Source of the DNA: Deltaproteobacteria bacterium
GTDB lineage: Bacteria > Desulfobacterota > Desulfobacteria > Desulfobacterales > JAABPS01
DNA length: 9,710 nucleotides
Direction: 5' to 3'
Assembly: GCA_019309685.1 (NCBI GenBank)
Contig: JAFDFT010000053.1
Location: forward strand, 1 to 9,710
Shown: piece after piece, positions 1-5,145 of the stretch
Numbering within the stretch: the stretch's first letter is position 1
How the letters are laid out: each line of letters starts with the position of its first letter
Notes under the pieces: generated by a model
Seen by the model: only the letters and a program-made list of their open reading frames with translations
Told to the model about the DNA's origin: nothing
Databases searched by the model: none
Made by a program: the position numbers and the translations under genes

Positions 1-444
1 AGTAAACTTTGCGACCAGGGGTTCGCCGATGTTGCCCTTGGGGGCAAAAAACTTGATTCTCCATTCGCCGGGTCTTGCCTGGTGTGTTCGCTCATTGTCT
101 TTTTGGTCCCAGTTAAAGTTAAATTTTTTCTCTAATCCCAAGATTTTAAACGAAAACGGGTTCTTGGGGCTGGTGTAAAACTCTCTCCATTTACCATTAT
201 CCTTTTTCTTTGGGATGATATAGTAACAGTCGCTGAGGTCTGCGTTGGTATCATCAGCGCCAGCGTATTTAATTAGGGAAAAGATAACAGTTTCACCAAC
301 ACTGTAAAGGGGTTTTTTAGCTGAGATAGTCAATCCCCCGTCTGCAGGCCTGTCGCCGGCTTGAACTGAAGCGCTTGTTAAGGTCAAAACTGAAACACAA
401 ACCGATAAAAAAAGAATTGATGTTAATAAGATAGCCTTTTTTAT
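1..444 (-). CDS. Exported Ig-like domain protein, 3' end cut off, probable AUA start
   Basis: The first 148 codons are visible and the rest lies beyond the left edge. The reading frame begins with a classic signal peptide: Lys-Lys, then a hydrophobic run, and likely cleavage after VQA at residue 29. The mature part (GDRPADGG onward) looks like an Ig-like beta-sandwich, with YSVGETVIFSL near residues 48-58 and a PGEWRIKFF strand near 127-135. I do not recognise a specific family, and the function is unknown. The start is unusual. A strong GGGAGG lies 5 bases before ATA (444-442), and an in-frame TGA lies just upstream. No ATG, GTG or TTG fits between that stop and the signal peptide; the first in-frame TTG, at codon 20, would destroy the signal. 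AUA initiation, or an ATG-to-ATA change or sequencing error, is inferred. Confidence that the region is coding is high, but the exact start is less certain. Confidence 0.72.
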   Translation of the reverse strand, partial: MKKAILLTSILFLSVCVSVLTLTSASVQAGDRPADGGLTISAKKPLYSVGETVIFSLIKYAGADDTNADLSDCYYIIPKKKDNGKWREFYTSPKNPFSFKILGLEKKFNFNWDQKDNERTHQARPGEWRIKFFAPKGNIGEPLVAKFT

Positions 445-485
445 GTTAACCTCCCTTTTTTTGAGTTCAATTCAGATAAATTCAT
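441..485 (-). other. Possible 14-codon leader ORF overlapping the AUA start
   Basis: An ATG at 485-483 opens a 14-codon frame (MNLSELNSKKGRLT) whose TAA stop at 443-441 overlaps the ATA of the exported-protein gene as ATAA. The Shine-Dalgarno of the main gene lies inside its GGG-AGG codons. This layout would allow termination-reinitiation coupling onto a weak start codon. The leader itself has only a weak upstream purine stretch, so it may be chance. Confidence 0.2.
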
Positions 486-556
486 TCACTTCGTAAAGAA
501 CACTTTTCAATGTCATCAGCCAGGCGTAGATTAAAATTATATGTCGCGTAAGGCGT

Positions 557-586
557 TTTATAACCAAAATAAGTCTACAAGTTCAA
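557..586 (-). promoter_or_regulatory. Putative sigma70 promoter of the exported Ig-like protein
   Basis: On the minus strand, TTGAAC (586-581) and TATAAA (562-557) are separated by 18 bases. They sit about 110 bases before the probable AUA start, within the 256-base gap after the M20 peptidase gene. The remainder of that gap is AT-rich and shows no convincing terminator hairpin or other gene. Only a consensus match supports this promoter. Confidence 0.3.
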
Positions 587-700
587 TAATATTTATGCAA
601 TTTTTTTACAAATAAAGTGTCTTCATTACGTTTGTTTACACCCATTGACGGCCGAAGTTATTTGTCTTTATTTATAATGATTTAGTCGGATAATTATTGA

Positions 701-2161
701 TTAGTTGGCATTTTTTATCATTTGGGCGTAAAATTTAACGCTTTCCTCATAGTGCTCAATTTTTATGCGTTCATTCGTCCCATGAACACGTTTTATATCC
801 GTTTTTTCAAACCGTAAGGGGAGAAAACGAAAGATATTTTCAGAAATTGCTACATAATGCTTTGTATCGGTTCCCCCAACAACAAGAAACGGTGTAACAA
901 TCACGTCAGGAAATATCTGTCGAACTGTTTTATGAAGCAGGCTGAAGTTATCTGTATGAATATCCGTTACCGGTGAGGCTGCCCGTCCGGCATGGGCGGT
1001 CTTTTCGATTTTAATCCTTGGGTCATTGATACTCTTGGTAACGTGGTCGATTACATATTCGATGGAGTCGCCCGGATAAAGCCTGAAATTAACAAGCGCC
1101 TTGGCTCGTTGAGGTAAAACATTTTCCTTTGTCCCGGCATTTATTATCGTAGGTGCGATCGTCGTTCTCAGCATGGCATTCATAGAAGACACTTTTTGAA
1201 ACTGACCCTTAATCACAGTCGTTAACAGCCACTTGTTGGCAAAAAGCAGTTTCATACCAAAAGGCATCTCAGGGCCTGCATATTCAAACATTTCCATGAT
1301 GAGTCCTTCATATTTCGCCGGAAACTGATTTCTTTCAAGGTTGTGAATGGCGCTCGACAGGATTCCGATTGCCGTATCTTTTGGCGGCATTGAAGAATGT
1401 CCGCCATCCGTTTCCACACTCAGTTCAAGTGTTACATATCCTTTTTCTGCTAATCCCAGAAGTGCAACAGGATTAGAAATGCCTGGTATAACACCTGAAA
1501 TAATCAAAGCTCCTTCGTCCAGTATCCATTCGGCCTTTACCTCCCTGGTTTTAAGCAGCTTAGCAATAGCTCCAGCGCCACGGCTTCCTCCCACCTCTTC
1601 GTCATGGCCAAAGGCAAGATAAACAGTTCGTTTTGGCTCGAACCCTTCTGTTAAAAGAGCTTCTACAGCTTCAAGCATTCCCAGCACCCCGACTTTATAA
1701 TCAACGGCGCCCCTGCCCCAGATAAATCCATCGGCTATTTTGCCGGAAAATGGCGGATGCGTCCAATCCTTTGTTGTGCCGGGAGCAATAGGGACAACAT
1801 CCGTATGAGCCAACAGGATGATCGGTTTGAGATTGCTGTCGTTTCCCTTCCACGTGTAAAGCAGGCTGGCATCTCCCACAATTTCCTTTTTTAATGAAGC
1901 GTGAACTTTTGGGAATGACTTTTCAAGGAGGTGTATAAGCGCCTTAAACTGGCTTAAGTCAAACTCGGCAGGGTCTTGGTGAGATATTGTTTTTAATTGA
2001 ATGGCTCGTGAGAGACTGACAGCCGCTTTTTCAATGTTAACCTCGACTCCTTCTTCAGATTGTATTTCAATCTGCTTGGATTTAAAAGTGGCAGTCTTAA
2101 CCAGCATGACGCAGATTAGAAGGACGATGCATAAGAAAATTAAAAGAACTGTTTTTTTCAT
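701..2161 (-). CDS. Membrane-anchored M20 family metallopeptidase (carboxypeptidase S / PM20D1-like)
   Basis: This 486-residue protein is predicted to hydrolyse peptide or N-acyl-amino-acid amide bonds with a two-zinc centre. The visible M20 motifs are AHTDVVP (H119, D121), GRGAVDYK (D154), HDEEVGG (E188, E189), LDEGA (D215), GGHSSMPP in the dimerisation/lid domain, and a C-terminal RVHGTNERI (H460). The last motif, and the following HYEESVKFYAQMI helix, resemble the PM20D1/Gly-X carboxypeptidase branch more than small cytosolic M20 enzymes. Residues 4-22 form one hydrophobic segment with no clear cleavage site, so the enzyme is probably anchored in the inner membrane with its catalytic part in the periplasm. 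I chose ATG 2161, which follows GGGG by 5 bases. A longer frame from TTG 2281 would place the promoter-like elements at 2273-2301 inside or over the coding start and would hide the membrane segment. The substrate is not known; dipeptides or N-acyl amino acids are both possible. Confidence 0.9.
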   Translation of the reverse strand: MKKTVLLIFLCIVLLICVMLVKTATFKSKQIEIQSEEGVEVNIEKAAVSLSRAIQLKTISHQDPAEFDLSQFKALIHLLEKSFPKVHASLKKEIVGDASLLYTWKGNDSNLKPIILLAHTDVVPIAPGTTKDWTHPPFSGKIADGFIWGRGAVDYKVGVLGMLEAVEALLTEGFEPKRTVYLAFGHDEEVGGSRGAGAIAKLLKTREVKAEWILDEGALIISGVIPGISNPVALLGLAEKGYVTLELSVETDGGHSSMPPKDTAIGILSSAIHNLERNQFPAKYEGLIMEMFEYAGPEMPFGMKLLFANKWLLTTVIKGQFQKVSSMNAMLRTTIAPTIINAGTKENVLPQRAKALVNFRLYPGDSIEYVIDHVTKSINDPRIKIEKTAHAGRAASPVTDIHTDNFSLLHKTVRQIFPDVIVTPFLVVGGTDTKHYVAISENIFRFLPLRFEKTDIKRVHGTNERIKIEHYEESVKFYAQMIKNAN

Positions 2162-2272
2162 GTTGACCCCCAGAATAAAAAGGTTTTCAGCAATTTTGCC
2201 GGTGTTTGGAACTGATTGGAGAAAAAGTTTTTTGATTATAAAATTTAAAAGTCGAGCTTCATATCGATGAAT

Positions 2273-2301
2273 ATTATCCAATCGACATTAAGGGAAATCA
2301 A
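2273..2301 (-). promoter_or_regulatory. Putative sigma70 promoter of the M20 peptidase
   Basis: On the minus strand, TTGATT (2301-2296) and GATAAT (2278-2273) have a 17-base spacer. They would give a leader of about 105 bases before ATG 2161. The element lies in a 375-base divergent intergenic region shared with the hemerythrin gene. Its position supports the internal ATG over the TTG at 2281, which falls within the promoter itself. Confidence 0.4.
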
Positions 2302-2424
2302 TTGAATTTATTTGATATAATAAGCAATATGGTTCGTCAAGACTATATTTGCTCATCCAGGCAAACCTATTTGTGAGATAAAGAGCATTCTGAATAAGTT
2401 TCTGTTTTTTCCACCTAAAAACTA

Positions 2425-2453
2425 TAGACACTCACTTGGATCATCCTTATAAT
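2425..2453 (+). promoter_or_regulatory. Putative sigma70 promoter of the hemerythrin gene
   Basis: TAGACA (2425-2430, five of six matches to TTGACA) and a perfect TATAAT (2448-2453) are separated by 17 bases. Transcription would start near 2460, leaving a leader of about 75 bases that is extremely A/T rich. This is the best promoter match in the window. A second TATAAT at 2316-2321 lacks a recognisable -35 element. Confidence 0.5.
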
Positions 2454-2536
2454 AACCAAATAGTTTAGAACAACAAAATGTAATAAAATCATTAAAATTA
2501 AAATAATGTAAAATCTGAATGGGAGGTAAATATCCG

Positions 2537-2944
2537 ATGGCTTTTATGAAATGGAGTACAAATTTGAGTGTGAATGTAGCAGAGGTAGATTCTCAGCACC
2601 AGCACCTGGTTAATTTTATAAATGATCTTAGTGCTGCAATGAAAGAAGGAAAGGGGAAAGATGCCCTTGCTGAGATAATTACCGGCCTTGTTCTGTATGC
2701 AAAGACACATTTTGCCACAGAGGAAAAGTATTTTGATAAGTTCGGCTATCCTGAAACCTTTTCACATAAACAGGAGCACAATATGTTTATTGAAAAGGTA
2801 ACAGAATTTAAAAATGATTTCGATAATGGGAGTCAGCTGCTTTCTGTTCCTATATTATCTTTTTTAAGGGATTGGCTTGTAAACCATATCAATGTTTCTG
2901 ACATGAAATACAGTGGTTTTTTTAATGAAAAAGGACTTAGTTAG
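2537..2944 (+). CDS. Bacteriohemerythrin
   Basis: This 135-residue single-domain protein binds a non-heme di-iron centre that reversibly binds O2; family members are implicated in oxygen sensing, delivery or scavenging. All seven expected ligands are present with canonical spacing: H21 (VDSQHQHL), H58 and E62 (HFATE), H77 and H81 (HKQEH), and H117 and D122 (HINVSD). Aromatic residues around the site, such as W6, F59 and W113, match the family, and the length is typical. It has no signal peptide or partner domain, so it is predicted to be cytosolic. ATG 2537 is chosen because GGGAGG at 2521-2526 sits 10 bases upstream. An in-frame ATG at 2519 would run through that ribosome site and add only six residues (MGGKYP). 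It has its own promoter and is divergent from the M20 peptidase gene. The function of this particular protein is inferred from the family. Confidence 0.95.
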   Translation: MAFMKWSTNLSVNVAEVDSQHQHLVNFINDLSAAMKEGKGKDALAEIITGLVLYAKTHFATEEKYFDKFGYPETFSHKQEHNMFIEKVTEFKNDFDNGSQLLSVPILSFLRDWLVNHINVSDMKYSGFFNEKGLS

Positions 2945-3179
2945 TGTCCGTCCAGAAAATAGATATTTTGTTCGAGTTCAAGGAAGGCGATCCGCCAAAG
3001 TTCGAAGGCAGATTAAAATTTGAGCTTGACGCAAAAATCGGGCAAAATAGCAATTTATGGATGGGCAATAGTTAGGACAACTTCAAAAGTTCTTTATGGT
3101 AAAACTTAATATAGACTTTATGCTCTATCCGTATGCGGAAGGGTCAGCAACAGTTGCCATCTTTGGAGAAAGAGATTAA
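2944..3179 (+). pseudogene. Possible decayed coding remnant or small coupled ORF after hemerythrin
   Basis: The roughly 300-base gap after the hemerythrin gene holds no full-length gene, but two stretches look coding-like. The first runs from GTG 2944 to TAG 3075 (43 residues). It overlaps the hemerythrin TAG by one base and has AAAGGA 8 bases before the GTG. Its middle reads KFEGRLKFELDAKIG, an alternating pattern typical of beta strands. The second lies in another frame, ATG 3096 to TAA 3179 (27 residues: MVKLNIDFMLYPYAEGSATV and onward). Together they could be the frameshifted tail of a lost gene; alternatively the first could be a genuine small protein translated by coupling. I recognise no family, and either reading is weakly supported. 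The sequence from 3180 to 3243 shows only a weak G/C-rich hairpin. Confidence 0.28.
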
Positions 3180-3243
3180 GGGCGAGGGGGGTATGGAAAG
3201 GCTGCCCCCTTTCATGTACTGCCCGAATGTTTTGTGAATTTAC

Positions 3244-3429
3244 TTATGAATTCGCAAAAGATGCAAGGAATCCGTGAGCTAACGTGAAAACGACTAACGC
3301 AATACCGGTTTTTTTATGAACCTTGGGGCTCACCTTGATTATTCTAAGACCTGATAGCACCTGAAAGAAAACTAAAAGCAGATTGCAAACACCCAATATC
3401 AAAATAATAGAGATGCCGCCGATGTTCAT
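3244..3429 (-). CDS. Small two-helix membrane protein with paired histidines
   Basis: This 61-residue protein has two hydrophobic segments (about 5-27 and 42-58) joined by a basic loop, RIIKVSPKVHKK. The positive-inside rule would put the loop in the cytoplasm and both ends in the periplasm. H38 at the start of helix 2 and H52 near its far end are 14 residues apart, the spacing used by bis-heme helices of b-type cytochromes. The stretch KVHKKTGIALVVFTLAH looks like one half of a four-helix heme protein, so a dimer is conceivable. Heme binding is inference and I do not recognise the family. ATG 3429 follows GGAGG by 7 bases. The gene begins 17 bases after the stop of the SOR-like gene, so the two are almost certainly one operon. 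Confidence 0.8.
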   Translation of the reverse strand: MNIGGISIILILGVCNLLLVFFQVLSGLRIIKVSPKVHKKTGIALVVFTLAHGFLASFANS

Positions 3430-3446
3430 GGGATGTCCTCCAAAAA

Positions 3447-3818
3447 CTATTTTACATTAATTTTTAAAACTGCCTGGCCATTGCTTCCATGAATATTGCA
3501 GTTTCCTTCAGCGATAATTTCAGTTGGTACTGTGATTGTATATTTTACTTCTCTAATAAATTTTTCATTTTCGGGCCTATTTCCCATGGAAAATTCCCAC
3601 CGGGCTATTTCTTCGCCGTTGGCCTTCACATACACCCAGTTTGTATAATGGGCAAAGTTATTGCCCCTATGCACTACATTGACTTTTATCGTAATTTCCG
3701 ATCCCTTTTTCACTACTACATCCGGGGCTTCAATGGTTACTGATGTTTTATCAGCAAATGCTGTGCCTGTAAAAAAAATAAGAAAAAATAGAAAAACGGC
3801 CAATATTTTCTTGATCAT
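3447..3818 (-). CDS. Exported desulfoferrodoxin / superoxide reductase-like iron protein
   Basis: This 123-residue precursor has a signal peptide, MIKKILAVFLFFLIFFTGTAFA, with cleavage predicted after A22. The mature beta-sandwich domain resembles the catalytic iron domain of desulfoferrodoxin/neelaredoxin, which reduces superoxide to peroxide. Recognisable ligand motifs are VVHRGNNFAHYTNW (H50, H57) and CNIHG (C107, H110), the latter with the family's Cys-x2-His spacing. The early histidine that completes the four-His/one-Cys site in classical enzymes is absent, and H50-H57 are one residue further apart than in classical superoxide reductases. Catalytic activity is therefore uncertain; electron transfer, iron binding or sensing are alternatives. 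There is no N-terminal rubredoxin-like FeCys4 domain. ATG 3818 is preceded by AGGGAGG at 6 bases. An upstream in-frame ATG at 3935 is rejected because it would bury the signal peptide. It is the first gene of an operon with the two-helix membrane protein. Confidence 0.85.
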   Translation of the reverse strand: MIKKILAVFLFFLIFFTGTAFADKTSVTIEAPDVVVKKGSEITIKVNVVHRGNNFAHYTNWVYVKANGEEIARWEFSMGNRPENEKFIREVKYTITVPTEIIAEGNCNIHGSNGQAVLKINVK

Positions 3819-3906
3819 TTTTACCTCCCTGTTTTGGTGGAGCATGTAATAACGATATGGTTTGTGAAACGACCCATTTAAAATATTTGAAAAATAGAAC
3901 ATCAAC

Positions 3907-3935
3907 ATCTTAACAACTTTACTTAGAACCGTCAA
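3907..3935 (-). promoter_or_regulatory. Putative sigma70 promoter of the SOR-like operon
   Basis: On the minus strand, TTGACG (3935-3930) and TAAGAT (3912-3907) have a 17-base spacer. The -35 lies 8 bases after the stop of the upstream lyase gene, and no terminator separates the two, so read-through from the lyase gene may add to expression. The leader would be about 80 bases. Confidence 0.4.
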
Positions 3936-3943
3936 AATTATTT

Positions 3944-4882
3944 TTAGGCGATCTCAATTTTACTGTATAATTCCTTTTTTAATTGCTCGGCCAGTTTTGT
4001 CACTTTTTTACCATCAATACCGGTGTCGATTCCGGATTCAGCGAATTTCTGGACCAGTTGTTCTGTTGGCTGATTGCCGGGTGCACCTGTGATACACCCT
4101 CCTGTACCGCCAAGAGACGCATCAAATCTACGGATGCCGATATCATACACTGCCATACTGTTAGACATGGCCCGTTCATCTGATGTGTGATGAGGATGAT
4201 AACCCAGACGATGAATATCCTTACCGTTTCTTTTATTTAGGATAGCTTCCAGAAGCCTTTTCGTTTCTTTTTCATCAGCCACACCTTGAAGATCAGATAA
4301 TGTAACTGTTTCCGCACCAAGATCAAACAGTATATCAATATAGGCCGTTAAATCAGTTACATCGGCTTTTATCATTTTATAAGTTTTATGCTCCAGATAA
4401 CCGAACGCTGCAGACAGATATCCAATGATTCGGATATGTTTAGATGCTGCTTTATCCGCAATCGATTTGTATTCATGGATGGTTTCACTTATGGATCGCC
4501 CCAGATTCGCCAAATTATGAGATTCAATGGCCGAAAAGAAAAGAGCCATTGTGTGATTATATCCATCCGGGCCCAGATTCAGGTGAAGAAAATTCTCAAA
4601 ACCAGCTTTATTGGGTACGAGAGTAATCAAATTTACTTCATCAATTTTCCCTAAAGAGCGAATGACTTTTTTTAGATGGACTTCATTCATCGAAGGGGCA
4701 ACTTGAGGATTAACGCAAGAGAAAACTTCAATGCTTTTGAAACCAGCGTCTATGAGGCTCAGTGCTATTTCAGAGCGGATGTCAGGCGTAAATAAATCGA
4801 GATGCTCTTTTTTAACGTTCTGGCCGTATTCTCTGAGTGTAACATCTGTAATCGCTACATTGACGGCGTGTTTGTTGGCCAT
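3944..4882 (-). CDS. HMG-CoA lyase-like DRE-TIM metallolyase
   Basis: This 312-residue protein belongs to the TIM-barrel family of HMG-CoA lyase, isopropylmalate synthase and homocitrate synthase, which make or break C-C bonds next to an acyl-CoA or carboxylate using a divalent metal. Seen motifs are DVTLREYGQ (R17, E18), GYLSAAFGYLE in the middle of the barrel, GYHPHH (H229, H231 as likely metal ligands), and SLGGTGGCITGAPGN (C263, N270). The Cys-containing glycine loop and the GYLSAAFGYLE segment favour the HMG-CoA-lyase branch. A glutamate following the catalytic arginine resembles homocitrate synthases instead. The length fits a lyase without a regulatory domain. The substrate is unknown; a 3-hydroxyacyl-CoA-type lyase is the best guess. 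ATG 4882 follows AGGAGA at 5 bases. The protein is cytosolic. The gene is divergent from the amidase gene, 263 bases away. Confidence 0.85.
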   Translation of the reverse strand: MANKHAVNVAITDVTLREYGQNVKKEHLDLFTPDIRSEIALSLIDAGFKSIEVFSCVNPQVAPSMNEVHLKKVIRSLGKIDEVNLITLVPNKAGFENFLHLNLGPDGYNHTMALFFSAIESHNLANLGRSISETIHEYKSIADKAASKHIRIIGYLSAAFGYLEHKTYKMIKADVTDLTAYIDILFDLGAETVTLSDLQGVADEKETKRLLEAILNKRNGKDIHRLGYHPHHTSDERAMSNSMAVYDIGIRRFDASLGGTGGCITGAPGNQPTEQLVQKFAESGIDTGIDGKKVTKLAEQLKKELYSKIEIA

Positions 4883-4947
4883 CTTGTCTCCTATTGAATT
4901 AGTTAATTAGAGAAACATAATATTGTTTTACGTTATTTGCAATAATG

Positions 4948-4969
4948 GCTATTAACAATTTATAATAGC
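4948..4969. promoter_or_regulatory. Short inverted repeat in the lyase/amidase divergent region
   Basis: GCTATTA (4948-4954) and TAATAGC (4963-4969) form a perfect 7-base inverted repeat around an 8-base AT-rich centre. It lies 65 bases from the lyase start, where an operator for a divergent regulator could sit. In such AT-rich DNA it may also be chance, and no regulator gene is adjacent. Confidence 0.2.
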
Positions 4970-5037
4970 AGTGTTTTTGTTTATAAAGGATGAGAATTTC
5001 TTGATTTAAAGAGAATCTAAGGGTATCAATAAAAGAG

Positions 5038-5065
5038 TTCAAAATATGGTGATGTTGGGTATAAA
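5038..5065 (+). promoter_or_regulatory. Weak candidate promoter of the amidase gene
   Basis: TTCAAA (5038-5043) and TATAAA (5060-5065) are 16 bases apart and about 80 bases upstream of the amidase ATG. The -35 matches only four of six consensus bases, so this is a tentative call. Confidence 0.25.
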
Positions 5066-5145
5066 TTTTAGCGTGCTTTTATATCTGCAGAGTCTCTTGA
5101 ATAAGAGGAACATATCCTGAAATTATTTATTTTAAGGAGGGTGCC

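Noticed and set aside
2162..2281. N-terminal extension of the M20 peptidase from TTG 2281
   Set aside because: It overlaps a plausible promoter, has no convincing ribosome site, and would put 40 unlikely residues before a good membrane anchor that has its own ATG and GGGG site.
2297..2316. ATCAA-10-TTGAT pair as an FNR-type site
   Set aside because: The half-site orientation is inverted relative to TTGAT-N4-ATCAA and the spacing is wrong; likely chance in AT-rich DNA.
3183..3213. G/C-rich hairpin (AGGGGG ... CCCCCT) as a terminator of the SOR-like operon
   Set aside because: The stem is only six pairs with a long loop and no following T-run on the minus strand.
3819..3935. Upstream extension of the SOR-like protein from ATG 3935
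   Set aside because: It would bury the signal peptide and run across the likely promoter; ATG 3818 has an excellent AGGGAGG site.
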